From: Lepidostoma basale
Lineage: Eukaryota > Arthropoda > Insecta > Trichoptera > Lepidostomatidae
Direction of reading: 5' to 3'
Assembly: GCA_022606425.2 (NCBI GenBank)
Contig: JAHDVF020001368.1
Coordinates: 558,001 to 622,000 of the forward strand
Length of the DNA: 64,000 nucleotides
Shown: positions 1 to 11,250 of the stretch, piece after piece
Numbering within the stretch: position 1 is the stretch's first letter
Layout of the letters: each line of letters opens with the position of its first letter
Position numbers and translations under genes: made by a program
The notes under the pieces: model-generated
Seen by the model: only the letters and a program-made list of their open reading frames with translations
What the model was told of the DNA's origin: nothing
Databases searched by the model: none

Positions 1-179
1 CCAATGCTATTATTAAAATTAAATCATTGATAATTTTAATGTGAATTTGCATTTACATGGAAATTTTTGGCAAGTCGAATTTGTATATATTTTTTTAATT
101 TAAAGACGTACCAGGTTTTGGCCAATAAAACTATTTGAAATTGCTTTTTAAATATTATCTTCTTATTATTGAAGATCTT

Positions 180-370
180 GATACCTGTTTATGCAGGATA
201 TCAACTTTCTTCCTGTTATGAAGATAAACAGCCTTTTCTCCATCTTTTTGGTGGTCGACGGCACTCTGAAGTCTCGTGCATCACGATCTTAGGGATCCTC
301 GCTGGATCTTTCCTCTCGATGTGATCCCTCGTTTTCTCTGCCCACTCCATTTCTAGATGTAATTAATTTT
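180..370 (-). mobile_element. Decayed LINE C-terminal fragment
   Basis: The minus strand reads MEWAEKTRDHIERKDPARIP and CRRPPKRWRKGC with stops, like the end of a LINE ORF. The remainder of 1-640 is AT-rich with nothing else recognised. Confidence 0.45.
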
Positions 371-763
371 GCAGGATCTGCGAATTTCTTCATTTATCTC
401 TAAGGGTTCTCCCCACGAAAGGTCACAATGTTTTCATTTCTACTACTCTAAAGAGATGTTTGGTTCTGACAGTGTCTGTCAAATATTATAAATTCAAATA
501 TTTTGACATGCCCTTCTTTGAAGAGCCGTTCTTAAACAGGTAAGAGCCACATTTATCTTGCGAGCCACAGTTTGACAACCACCGTCCTAGTCTTTGCATG
601 TCACTTTTTTTATATGAAACATTTCACTCACTTATTTTTTCTTGGACAATGTTCTAAAATTTCATATTAAAAAATTGATACAAGTGAAAATGTCTATTTT
701 ATACAAGTTTTATTATATTTTATGGAAATGAATTTAGCCAATTTAAGGTATTAACAACGAACT

Positions 764-945
764 AACTAACCATCACGCCGTCTCCCCAAAGGGGTAGGCA
801 GAAATAATGGACTGCCACACTTTTCTTTCCTGACATACTTATTTTGTTTCCTCAACATTCATATATCGTGTCATGCACGCACGTCGTATTCTCCGATTCC
901 TCACTTGGTTGAAATTCAATATTTGATTTATTTATATCTTCCTCT
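764..945 (-). mobile_element. LINE-A 3' end (left arm of a head-to-head pair)
   Basis: Antisense LINE-A tail starting CTAACTAACCATCACGCCG. It is joined directly to a sense copy at about 946. Confidence 0.75.
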
Positions 946-1365
946 ATGTCTAAGGCGTATGTGTGGTAGAACGATATACGACAGAATCTTAAATGCTGAT
1001 ATAAGAAAGGAATTTAGAACGGAAGAAGGTGTTATGAACAAAATTATGAAAGGATCGCTGCGTTGGTTCGGACATATGAAGCGCATGGATGAAGAAAGAA
1101 TGGTAAAGATAGTATACGTTAATGATGTAAATAGAGTACGGAGTCGAGACAGACCGAAAAAAACATGGAATGACCAAATTAATAAAATTTTAAAGGTTGG
1201 TCATGTTAGAAGTCGGAAATATCGACATGCGTGTATGACTAGCTGTATAAATGATGAGGAATATAGAGAGGTTTGCCAGGATAGAGTAGTGTGGCGGTCC
1301 ATTCTCTCTGCCTACCCCTACGGGGAACGGCGTGATGATTTGTTGTTGTTGTTGTTGTTGTTGTC
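946..1365 (+). mobile_element. LINE-A 3' end (right arm)
   Basis: Open reading MKGSLRWFGHMKRMDEERMV, then SRDRPKKTWNDQINKI and CQDRVVWRSILSAYPYGE, the LINE-A C-terminus, followed by a (TTG)n microsatellite. Confidence 0.85.
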
Positions 1366-1539
1366 CTCTATTTCTAGTTCATTTTACATCGTTAACATAT
1401 ACTATTTTACAATTTTTCCTTCATTTATTATTTCCGTGTGTCCAAACCATTTTCGTGATCCTTTCATTATTTTGCTTATAACACTATCATTCGCACCGCA
1501 TTCACTTCTTATATTTTCAATCTACGAGTATAATTGCTG

Positions 1540-1740
1540 TAAAATGTCATTTTATTTGCATTCACTTCTTATAAAGTATTATCAAATGTTTGATAATGCC
1601 TTAGAAAGGCGATAAATGTCATTTAATAATGATTCAAAAAGGCGAAACGTGTCATTCTCAATAACTTTAATAATACTTCTAAAACAAACGTTTTCAATCG
1701 TATTAACATTTCACTCAAGGTTCAAGATTTATAACACGTC
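1540..1740 (+). repeat. Family-D repeat (hammerhead-like), two units
   Basis: TTTGATAATGCCTTAGAAAG, then GCGATAAATGTC, followed about 50 bp later by AAAAAGGCGAAACGTGTCAT, then the ACGTTTTCAATCGTATTAAC flank. Confidence 0.7.
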
Positions 1741-2165
1741 CAGTCCAATCTCAGTCCAGCCCTGCCCGTCGTAGAACAGTGTTTTAGGTGATCATATTAG
1801 TCGCCACAGCACACCGCAGCTGTCGCTATGGCCGTAGCAGTCGTGGATGTCGTAGTCTCGTGTCTACGCGAGTCTACGCTGCCCGTAGAGCGGCGTAGCC
1901 GTGCCCGTAATAATTGTTGAACGCCTTCAGTGAGCACTGTAAACAGTAGTTAGCCCCTGTTTCTATTTATAGACGGTATTTGTGCAACCTCCGCTTCCCC
2001 TAATCCGAAAATATATGTATTTTTTTTTTAATTATTCGTCTTAATTTACTTCTTTAAAAATAAATATTTTACAACAATTATACTCGTAGATGACTTAAAT
2101 AGTAAAAAGTATAAATCTATTATAAATATTTTGTCTCTTAAAAAATTATGTAAAACTCTGTATTA
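1741..2165. other. Unassigned, locally GC-rich stretch
   Basis: 1780-1960 is unusually GC-rich for the window. No open frame, splice signals or repeat family recognised. Confidence 0.35.
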
Positions 2166-2169
2166 AATA

Positions 2170-2560
2170 ACTAATACAGAAGCATATATTTTCCAGAAGT
2201 TTTTTTATATTTCATGGAATAGCCATGCTTCGCCTTGCTATACATTACCAAACATTTGATAATGTCTCAGTAAGATTATACATGTCATTTCTGTATAATA
2301 AAGTAAATCTATGTTTGTGTCTTTGACCGGTTTCGGCAGCTCGCTATCATCTTCTTGTCTCATCACTCTAAGCCATGAAGATGGGAGCGAGCTACCGAAA
2401 CCAGTTAAAGACACAATCATTAGTGGATTTAAACTAAATATAGTTTAAAAACTGTTAAATTTAAAAACTTTGTTTAATGTAATTTTACACAATTGTAATT
2501 TTATTTTACGCGACAGCTGTTTACAATTGTATATATTGTTGTCAATTTGTGAAAATATCT
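2170..2560. repeat. Composite of family-D, family-B hairpin and family-A arm
   Basis: 2170-2290 is a decayed family-D unit. 2308-2425 is a hairpin whose arms are the family-B motif (GACCGGTTTCGGCAGCTCGC and its near-inverse). 2440-2525 is a family-A arm ending in TACGCGACAGCTGTTT. The same B-then-A order recurs at 13930-14212. Confidence 0.75.
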
Positions 2561-2649
2561 GGCCTGAATAACTCTAAAAATTTAATTACAATCCCATGTT
2601 TTTAAGTCATTGAATCTCATTCAATTTGTAGTGTTTTCTTAGATTCTGT

Positions 2650-3371
2650 TGGGTGTCCCAGAATTTACGCAAGATTTGAATTAAATAGAAAACACAGTTT
2701 TTTGTCTTCAGGTTGTTTTTTTTATTGAATCATAAAGTACATAGTATAGGGTTATTTATGAAAAAACACATTGGGCAAATGACCTCCACGGCTTTGCTGG
2801 CACATACGCACTCTTTTGTCGATAATTTTCATGACAATTTTGCATAAATGTGTCTGAATTTCGTTGATGCAGCGTTTAATTTCTTCCTGTAATGCACGGA
2901 TGGTTGAGGGTTTATTGATATAGACCCTTGATTTCAAATAACCCTAAAAAATTAATCTAATGGTGTCAAAGAGGCCAATTCTGATCACCGAAACGAGAGA
3001 GTACAGACAAACGGATTTTTAAACACTTCTTCGATATTGACATTTGAACGGCTTGTTTTTGGACGACCATTGCGTTTAGCGTCTCCGACTAATCCAGTCT
3101 TCCTGAATTTTTCAATTAATCTCTTCACAGTTGACGAAGTTAAAACACTATTCCGACCATATTTTGTACGAAATTTTCGATCTGCGGCCGCCAAACTATC
3201 ATAATTTTTGATATATTGTTCAACAATGAATACACGTTGTTGTATCGTGTAACGCTCCATTTTTACTAACCCTAAACTGTCAGCTACCAAATTGTTTTTT
3301 TTTCAGTGTTGTAAATTATTTACTGCACAAAAGGCGGCAAATTCAAATCTTGCGTTAATTTTGGAACACCT
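2650..3371 (-). mobile_element. Internally deleted Tc1/mariner-like element (DUF4817-type)
   Basis: Inverted ends of about 30 bp share ACGCAAGATTTGAATT. The minus strand encodes the N-terminal helix-turn-helix (MERYTIQQRVFIVEQYIKN at 3260-3204) and, after a gap, the C-terminus (INEIQTHLCKIVMKIIDKRV). The catalytic centre is deleted. Confidence 0.8.
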
Positions 3372-3384
3372 TTATAACATAATT

Positions 3385-3560
3385 TTTTTGTAACACTTGA
3401 TGATGTCAACATAGGTTGCCGAAACAGCTGTCGCGTAAAATAAAAAAAAATGTGGTACATAAAACAAAGTTTTTTATAATAACAGTTTATAATGTTAAAT
3501 TATCATAGTGTTTTAACCAAAACAATGGACTATTTAAAGTAAATCTATAACGTTTTCATT
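3385..3560 (+). repeat. Family-A repeat (hammerhead-like)
   Basis: TTGATGATGTCAACATAGG, then TTGCCGAAACAGCTGTCGCG. The first core base is T instead of C and stem II has one mismatch. Confidence 0.7.
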
Positions 3561-4060
3561 CGTATTAATATCTAATGAAATTAAATACAAGTACCACATT
3601 TATGTGTTAGTGTGTATATGAAATCATAACATAAAAACATTTGTTTATAATCAGACTGCAATATTTAATAAAAAGCTGTATTATTTTTTTGATTTAAAAT
3701 GCTTATCTCTTATTCTAAAGTGCAGCTTGTCTCGAAGGTGTCTCAACAATAGTTTAGTGTCACTTTGTATACAAATATGTCGCTTTTTATTTATGATAAG
3801 CCGTGATTTACGTAAAGCTTTTTAAATTCCCTTACCATTTGCAAAGCTTGCGAGAAACGTCTGTCAGGTAGAACACTTAATGGAACTCAGACTGATGGTA
3901 AGATGACGTCCCGGGCGACAGGATTAGTCCGGATTACTTAGATGAGCGTCCATACAGTCCCTTCGTATTAACACGTTCTCAGCCTAAATTAGTTGTTACG
4001 AAGGACATTCTTTCTTAATTATTTTGTTCACTTTTTAATACAGCGCTAAATAGCATTTAT
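3561..4060. other. Unassigned stretch
   Basis: AT-rich with a more GC-balanced part at 3880-3990; nothing recognised. Confidence 0.35.
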
Positions 4061-4169
4061 TGTTAAATATAAGATGTTAAAACTGTTAAATAAAATAACT
4101 TTGTTTTTGTATCACAATTGTATTTACACTTACTCAATTCTTTAGACTTATCAGGGGATTCTTTGAGAA

Positions 4170-4535
4170 TTCCGTCATCTTGGAGGCTATCCATCTTTAT
4201 GTTCCGGATGGTTATCTTCAACAGCGTCAACACAAATTGTTTTATCTCCCAGGATGCAGAACCAACCTGCCTCTGGTGATGCCGGTGGGGAGAGCAATCA
4301 AACTGCTGAACATGATCGCTTCGGAGATCGATGTCTTTCATATTCGTAAAAGTACGTTCAGAAGACAAATACTCTTGTCTTTGGAGAGTATCTTGTATTC
4401 CTAATGTCGAACCATCTCTCATGCGTTCCTGGTATTATATTTTTTTTATGTTTTACCTGTTCTCAATAGATGCCTTAAACTATAATTGTTGTTTGTAATA
4501 TCTTTTGAGAAAATAAACTGATTTGATTTGATTTA
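4170..4535 (+). mobile_element. LINE-C 3' end
   Basis: Reads LPLVMPVGRAIKLLNMIASE and EIDVFHIRKSTFRRQILL. Ends AAATAAACTGATTTGATTTG. Confidence 0.85.
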
Positions 4536-4600
4536 CTTTATTTTACGCGACAACTGTTTCATCAACCTATGTTGACATCATCAGGTGTTACAATAATATA
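4536..4600 (-). repeat. Family-A repeat (hammerhead-like)
   Basis: On the minus strand: CTGATGATGTCAACATAGG, then TTGATGAAACAGTTGTCGCG. The core block and GAAA are intact; the palindrome has one change. Confidence 0.7.
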
Positions 4601-5570
4601 TCAAATGTCAAATTTTCGTGATTTTTCGAATCTTTATGTGTATTTGTTCCTTTGTCAATTTGAAAATTTTCTTTATTTAATTTGGAGTTCTTGCTGAAAT
4701 TGAGTTAGGTACCTAAATATTTTAATTAAAAGAACGGTTAGTTACTATTTATAGGAGAAAATATTAAAGGTGCAAAATGTAATAATATAATAATAATAAG
4801 ACAGTAATTAGAAGGAACAATTACACATAATATAGAGTCAAAAACGATGAAACATAATAAATTAAAAAAGATAGACAATAACAGGAAGTAGATTGTATTA
4901 ATAGGAAAGGTGACAAAAGTTGAAGGTAGTTTTATTATTTTTTAGCTAGATTGTACAGTGAAAAAGTTTTTAATACAATTTATACTAATGGGAAAAAGAA
5001 GGAATACAAAAAGTGATACAAAAACAAAGGTATTTAATTTAACAGTTTAAAATGTTAAGGTATCATAGTGTTTCGGCCAAAACAATGGACTATTTATTAA
5101 TATTAAATAATAAATTAATGCATACGAACGTTTTCTGGACAACCACCCATAAATATTAAAAATTACTTCTCAAAATTTTTAAATTTGAATGGCTTATCTT
5201 CAGGCTTAGTAACATCGAAAAACCATTTAAAATAATGTTTCCACAGAATCGTTTCAAGATATTTTAAACCTTACGTTACCGAGGAAAGCAATGAGGGAAA
5301 CAATAAGGGTTGTAATTATTTACCCTCTAGTATAAATATCCTTCGGGACTTACATCTCCATTGAGACCGAAAGATGTGCACTTTATAATTCTGTTCGCAA
5401 ACTTTGAGTTGTTGGTCAAACCAAGAATATCTTGAAGATTTGTTTATGAATATGCATGTTAAGACCTAAAATAGCGGCGAAATAGCATAACAGAAAGCGA
5501 AAGTTCTTTCTTGAAAACATTGAATCCGCCAAAAAATCATCCTCATATGAATAAATACTTTTAGGTTTGT
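4601..5570. other. AT-rich stretch with a family-A flank
   Basis: 5035-5110 is the family-A flank (GGTATCATAGTGTTTCGGCC). Elsewhere no gene or repeat recognised. Confidence 0.4.
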
Positions 5571-5574
5571 AGAA

Positions 5575-6015
5575 GTATGGAAGCAAAAAACGAATGAAAG
5601 TATTATAGAATAAATGTAAAAGATCTCTTTAAAGAGTGTGTCAGTATATAGAAGAGTGTCAAATGCAAATATTATAAAAAGTGAATGCAGTACGAATGAA
5701 AGTTTTATGAACAAAACAATGGAGAGTAAGGTGGTTTTGACACGTAAAAAGAATGAATGAAGTTTGATTGAAAAAAATATATGTTTACGATGTAAACGGA
5801 ACAAGACATAAAGGAAGATATCGAAAAATATAGCACGATCAAATCAATCAAATATTGAATGTCGGCCACGTGAGGAATCAGAGCAATCGACGTGTGTGCA
5901 TGACACGATGTGTGCATGACACGATGTTGAGTTAACACGAGAGAAGCATGTCAAGAAAGAACAGTGTGGTGGTTCATTCTTTCTGCTAACCCCCCCCCCC
6001 CGGGAAAAGGCGGAA
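5575..6015 (+). mobile_element. LINE-A 3' end, decayed
   Basis: Sense-strand landmarks AGTGTCAAATGCAAATATTA, AATGTCGGCCACGTGAGGAA and AGAACAGTGTGGTGGTTCAT. Interrupted by frameshifts and a C12 run; ends GGTTAATTAGTTAG. Confidence 0.75.
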
Positions 6016-6039
6016 TGGTTAATTAGTTAGTTTTTAAAT

Positions 6040-6320
6040 AGTCTATTGTTTTGGCCGAAACACTATGATACTACAATATTATTACTGTTAAAATTTAAAT
6101 CAATGTTTTAATATCACAATTACTTTTTGTTTACTGAGTATCGTGACAGCTTTTTCGCCAACCTATGTTGGCATCATCAGGTGTTGCATTAGTTTATTGT
6201 AACACCTGATGATGCCAACATCGGTTGGCAAAACAACTGTCGCGACACTCAGTAAATAAAAAGAAATTGTGATATTATAACAGTGTTTTAAATTTTAACA
6301 ATAATAGTTAGTTTTTACTT
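6040..6320. repeat. Family-A foldback: two hammerhead-like units as an inverted repeat
   Basis: The arms (about 6105-6190 and 6200-6290) are reverse complements with a loop of roughly 15 bases. The minus-strand unit at 6180-6145 has CTGATGA, T, GCCAAC/GTTGGC with loop ATAG, GAAA and GTC all intact. The plus-strand unit at 6205-6245 has GAAA changed to AAAA. Confidence 0.85.
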
Positions 6321-6379
6321 CACTTTTAAATACGAGTAATAATACCAGTCCGACAGCGATTTAATACATCTTAAACCTT

Positions 6380-6640
6380 CTTCTTCAGCCTATTCCCGTC
6401 CACTCCTGGAGTGGCCTCCTCCATTTGCTTAAACGCCACTCTATCTTGTGCAGACTACATCCAGGTTATTCCGACATGTCTGTTCAAATCATCCTTCCAC
6501 GGTAGTTGCGGTAGCCCTGCACTTCTCTCTGCGGTCTATGGTCTCAAAGTCAGCAGTCTTTTTGTCCATTTTTATTCCGATCTTCTTCCCATTGCCAATT
6601 TAGAATCGCTACGCGATGAATGATGTCAATGGCCTTATTT
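6380..6640 (-). mobile_element. RTE-like LINE 3' fragment
   Basis: Begins CTTCTTCTTCAGCCTATTCC, an antisense (GAA)n-tailed LINE end, decayed. Confidence 0.55.
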
Positions 6641-6744
6641 TTCTCTCAGCATATCGTTTATGACTCTAACTCTGAAATACGAGTATCATAAAAAATGTTA
6701 TAGTTTACTCTGAAGAATTAAATATATAACGAATTCAATCAACA

Positions 6745-7540
6745 ACAACAACAAACCATCAAGCCGTTTCGCCGAAAGGGTCGGCAGAGATAATGGACCG
6801 CTACACTACTTTATCCTGACACACCTCTCTAGCTTCCTCCACATTTATACAACGATTCATACATGCACGTCGACTCTTTCGACTTCTAACATGGCCGACC
6901 CTTAAAATTTTATTGATTTGGTCATTCCTCTATATTCACATCGTTAACGTATACTTTCTTTACCATTCTTTCTTCATCCATGAGTTCTATGTTTCCTAAC
7001 CTTCGCAGTGATCCTTTCATAATTTTGTTATATCGCTCAATATTCCTTCCTAATATCAGCATTTGAAACTCCGTCATACATCGTTTTACTACGTATACGC
7101 AGTGGTGGTACTCCCATAGAAGCCCAGAAGCCCGACTTGCGTAAGAAATTTTGAATCAAAACCTCTTCTGGCTTACAGAGGGTCAGCTCTTATGGCTAGT
7201 CCTCTTACGTCCGATGGGAACATTGTTGGAAGGTGATTTGGTGGGTTGTCGGTTTATGCGGGGGCATGATTACTTAGATTTGGGGATTTTGATTCAGAAT
7301 TTCTTACGCAAGCCGGGCTTTTGGGCTTCTATGGGAGTACCGCCACTGCATATACGTCTAAGGGATCTCATCTCTACCCCATTTTTTCTGTTCTCATCCT
7401 TCTTCTGCCAGTTGAATGCTTCGTTTCCATTCATAAGGATCGGAACTATAACTCCATTGTGTACAGTCATTTTTGCATTAATATTTTTTTGTTAATTTTT
7501 CTAAATCAATCGACGAAGATCATTTTACGTCATTCTATAT
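6745..7540 (-). mobile_element. LINE-A 3' fragment carrying a nested MITE
   Basis: Antisense LINE-A: AACCATCAAGCCGTTTCGCC, ACTACTTTATCCTGACACAC, and after the MITE GTCTAAGGGATCTCATCTCT. The MITE at 7091-7357 splits it. Confidence 0.75.
7091..7357. mobile_element. MITE-1 copy 1 (foldback, ~70-bp TIRs)
   Basis: The left arm ACGTATACGCAGTGGTGGTA, continuing to TTTTGAATCAAAAC, is the inverse of the right arm ending CACTGCATATACGT. Both contain CATAGAAGCCCAGAAGCC or its complement. Confidence 0.85.
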
Positions 7541-7559
7541 ATTCTTGTGTATGAATTAA

Positions 7560-8005
7560 ATCGTACGAGTATGTAGGATGTTTTGCCATTATTTAATTAT
7601 TATGATGATCGCGTATAATTTTGCGTTCACTGCCTCTTTTTCAAATGAATTAATCAAAGATACAGCTGCGACGCGTGTCCTTAGCAGGAACAAAGGACTA
7701 TTTATAACAATAATTATACATTGAGCTGATGACTTACTTCTGGGACACAATGGGGCCTAAACTTAAAGGCCTTTATGCTCCGAGCTTTCGAAAGATGGAG
7801 ATGTTTAGCATACGATCTTTACTTTTAAATTCCCTACAAAGCAAATTCAAGGGTTTTATGACCAAAAGCAGAAATTCTCTTTTTTATTACGTTGCTGGAT
7901 AAGTGCTTAAGAATTTAATTTCGAAAAAAGAGCATTATCTCATGTTTTTAATTATAAAGAGAAGGCAATACACAATATATAATATATTAAGTATTAAGCA
8001 TAATC
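7560..8005. other. AT-rich spacer
   Basis: No gene or repeat recognised. Confidence 0.35.
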
Positions 8006-8009
8006 ATAA

Positions 8010-8790
8010 GATGGGAGTGTACAATGGAGTTATTGGTAGTCTACATGAGGGAGTATGGTAGCTATCCGTGGCTCTATCCCACAGATTTTTTTTTGGGAAT
8101 GCTTGGGGCCAACTCTCTGCAGCTTCGAAGAGTCATAACCAGGGGCGGTACTACCATAGAAGCCCAGAAGCCCGGCTTGCGTAAGACATTTTGAATCAAA
8201 ACCCCAAAATCTAAGAAATCGTGCCCCTGCATAAACCAAAAATCCACCAAATCACCTTCCAACAATGTTCCCATCTTACGTAAGAGGAATAGGCACAAGA
8301 GCTGAACCTCTGTAAGCAAGAAGAGGTTTAATTCAAAAATTTGTTACGCAAGCCGGGCTTCTGGGCTTCTATGGCAGTACCGCCATTTCTTTAGATTACT
8401 CAGGAGATATTTCGAGAACTCGGCCGTGCTGGAGGGTGTTCGGCTATTTGTCCCTGATAGGTATCTCCGACAGCGACAGCATTGATTGTTTTACCTACCA
8501 GCCGCCAGAACCAACCTGCCTCTGGTGACACCGGTGGGAAGAGCAATTAATATGCTGACCGCGGTCTCCTCGGAGATCGACGTCTTTCATATTAGTGAAA
8601 GTACGTTCAGAGGGCAAATACTCTTAATTCTGGAGAGTATCCTGTTTTCCTAATGTCGAACCATCTCTCATTCGTTCCTGGTAGTATACTATACACAATA
8701 TATTATTTTACCGGTTCTCAAAAGATGCCTTAAAAATTAATTTTGTAATGTTTGTTGATGAAATAAACTGATTTGATTTGATTTATTGTG
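8010..8790 (+). mobile_element. LINE-C 3' end
   Basis: Reads YMREYGSYPWLYPTDFFLGM, then after the nested MITE SAVLEGVRLFVPD and VTPVGRAINMLTAVSSEIDV. Tail AAATAAACTGATTTGATTTG. Confidence 0.85.
8143..8384. mobile_element. MITE-1 copy 2, nested in LINE-C
   Basis: Same arms as copy 1 but with the interior in the opposite orientation. It interrupts a LINE-C ORF between ATAACC and CATTTC when compared with the copy at 39095. Confidence 0.85.
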
Positions 8791-8849
8791 CCCTTATGTA
8801 TCGTAATGAAGCAAGGGCACAAGAACACCATTATGCACCCCCACCATTG

Positions 8850-9400
8850 TGCTCCTGGTAAGAAGTCGGCTGGAATATGGTTCCATTATTTGGTCACCGC
8901 ATAAGATCCGATATTACCTGGTGGCTGAGCGAGTACAGAAAAAAAAATTAGTTTTCTTTACCTCGGGGAGTGCGGTTATTACCCATAGCTCTTTCCGACT
9001 GAATTCTTGCTAGTTATGCTAAGCTACCTAAGTTGTGAATATCCACTTGGGAGCTCACTTCTCTCAGCTGATTGGCGGCCGTATACATAACTCGGATGTC
9101 CTGGGTGATGTAGGTCTATTTGTCCCTGATAATAACCTTCGTCCAAGACAGCACAGATTTTTTTATTTGCCACGCTGCAGAACCAAACTGCCAATGGTTA
9201 TTCCTGTGGGCAGAGCAATCTTATTCCTTAATCCTGTCTCCTTGGAGGTGGACATATTTCGTGATAGTGTGAGTTACCTCAGGGATGCAATAGCAATGTT
9301 ATTATTCTTTCTAATTCTTACTCTCAAAGTTTTTTTTATGCATTTCTTTCAAATTCTTCTAATGTAATTGCAAACGATCTGGAATTTTTTATCTGTAATG
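8850..9400 (+). mobile_element. LINE-C fragment, diverged copy
   Basis: Reads SRLEYGSIIWSPHKIRYYLV and GDVGLFVPDNNLRPRQHRFF, then MVIPVGRAILFLNPVSLEVD. A second subfamily, closer to the 48 kb copy. Confidence 0.75.
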
Positions 9401-9416
9401 TTTGTGATTTTTATTC

Positions 9417-9895
9417 ATCATCATCATCATCATCAGCCGTCTGTCATCCACTGCTGAATGTAGGCCTCTCCCAAAGCCCTCCACCGCCCCCTATCCATTG
9501 CCGCTCCCATCCATCCATGTCCAGCAATCCTCTTCAGATCGTCGGTCCAGCGGGCAGGGGGACGTCCAACTCTACGGAATCCTGTACGCGGTCTCCACTC
9601 CAGAACCCGTCTTCCCCATCGGCTGTCGGTTCTCCGACAGATATGGCCAGCCCACCGCCACTTCAGCCCGCCTATCCGTAGAGCCACCTCAGTCACCTTG
9701 GTTTGTTGTCGAATAAATTCGTTTCTAAATCTATCCCTCAAGGTTATTCCAAGCATGGCTCTTTCCATGGCGCGCTGGGCAACCTTGAATCTGTAGACTA
9801 GACCTTTTGTCAATGTCCACGTCTCGGCTCCGTATGTTATGACTGGCAAAACGCACTGGTTGAAGACTTTAGTCTTGAGGCATTGTGGTATTATT
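9417..9895 (-). mobile_element. LINE-D (RTE-like) 3' end with (GAT)n tail
   Basis: An intact 138-codon stretch starting MPVITYGAETWTLTKGLVYR, with AMERAMLGITLRDRFRN, LKWRWAGHICRR and WRALGEAYIQQWM. Starts (ATC)n at 9417. A short near-identical copy is at 62997. Confidence 0.88.
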
Positions 9896-9919
9896 CATTA
9901 TTCAGAGGCATTATTCAAA

Positions 9920-10108
9920 TAAATTCAATTAAATAAATGGTACTACTGGCAAAAGAAGTATGAATGTATTATAAATGAAGTAGAAATGTGATCTCTAAGT
10001 CGAATGTAAGATACATTTTTATATGAAAGAGTGTCAAATGCAAATATAAAAGTGAATGAAGTGAAAATGAAAGCATTATGAACAAATTAATGAAAGTATC
10101 ATTTCAAG
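9920..10108 (+). mobile_element. LINE-A fragment (inner part)
   Basis: GAGTGTCAAATGCAAATATA, AAAGTGAATGAAGTG and the ATTATGAACAAATTAATGAA stretch match other LINE-A copies; truncated at the 3' side. Confidence 0.6.
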
Positions 10109-10240
10109 AGAATTCTACACCAGACCAAAAACAGTGTGAGAATCATACTGTCATCGCCGGGAATCGAACCCGGGACCTCCAGTATGGCAGGCGTAGCTAC
10201 CACTCTGCCACGAAGATCGTCGATTTGTATAAATACACAC
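10109..10240 (-). mobile_element. tRNA-derived SINE-1
   Basis: The minus strand gives a tRNA-like head with a pol III B-box (GGTTCGATTCC) and the body ACAGTATGATTCTCACACTG; same family as 11020 and 21235. Confidence 0.8.
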
Positions 10241-10525
10241 TACTTTAAATTTTATTAAAATAATATTATTTTAAATCATTACGTCACATAGAGAAATTCT
10301 AATAATAGCATTCTCCAGTTATCCTTCGCTCTGGAAAAGGAATCACAAACTGCTCCTTGAAGAAGCTTGAGTGTTTATTAAGACGGATGGTAAAGAGTAA
10401 CTCCTTTTTATCCTTAATATTGATAGAGTTACCACATTTGAGGGCTGAGGGACTAATATGTGACGAAAACATGGGAAAAGTGGGAGGTCAACCTATATAC
10501 GAGTATGTATACATATATTTTTTTG
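10241..10525. other. Spacer
   Basis: No feature recognised. Confidence 0.3.
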
Positions 10526-10529
10526 TTAA

Positions 10530-11250
10530 CTAACTAACTAACCATCACGCCATTTTCCTGGAGGGGTAGGCAGAGAGGATGGATCGCCACAATTCTCTGT
10601 CCTGGCATACCTCTACATTCATACATCGTACCATGCACGCACGTCGATTATTCCGACTTCGAATGTGGCCGCCTTTTAGTAATTGATTATTTTGGTCATG
10701 CCATGTTTTCCTCGGTCGTCCTCGGCTTCTTTTCCCACTCACGCTGCTTGTGTAAAGCTTTTTAACCATTGTACTTTCATTCATTCGTTCCTTATGTCCA
10801 AACCATCTCAGGTATCCTTTTTTAATTTTATTCATGATGCATTCATCTGCCTTACATGTCTTTCTTATTTCATCGTTCGGTATTTTTTTTTTTTTTTTAT
10901 GTACACAACAGGTCGTTTGGACCCAATTACTGTATACAATTTTTATTTTTAGCTATTATATTGATTCTCGTGACATGCGATAGGTAGCCAATCTATCGCC
11001 ATTTTATTGTCACGTGAATTCTACACCAGACCAAAGACAGTGTGACAATCACACTGCCATCGCCGGGAATCGAACCCAGGACCTTCGGCATGGAAGTCAG
11101 AGCTCGTAACCACTCTATCACGAAGGTCGTCTATCATACATTCTATCAGACAACGTTTTCCCGCACATTATTCTTAGTGATCTCATTTCTACGGCATTTA
11201 TCCTGCTTTCATCCTTCCTTTGCCAGCTCCAAGCTTCACTGATATATCGT
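10530..11250 (-). mobile_element. LINE-A 3' end with nested SINE-1
   Basis: The minus strand reads KKGYLRWFGHKERMNESTMV, then GKRSRGRPRKTWHDQNNQLL and CQDRELWRSILSAYPS. Sequence resumes beyond the SINE at about 11133 with the GATCTCATTTCTACGGCATT part. Confidence 0.82.
10885..11132 (-). mobile_element. SINE-1, nearly complete, inside LINE-A
   Basis: tRNA head at the right with inverted B-box GGGAATCGAACCC, then the body GGTCTGGTGTAGAATTCACG on the minus strand, ending at the left in an ATTCTCGTGACAT-type 3' domain. Confidence 0.8.

Noticed and set aside
5990..6001. C12 homopolymer as a regulatory or telomeric signal
   Set aside because: It falls within a decayed LINE-A tail where other copies read CTACCCCTTCGGGG; simple expansion or sequencing artefact.
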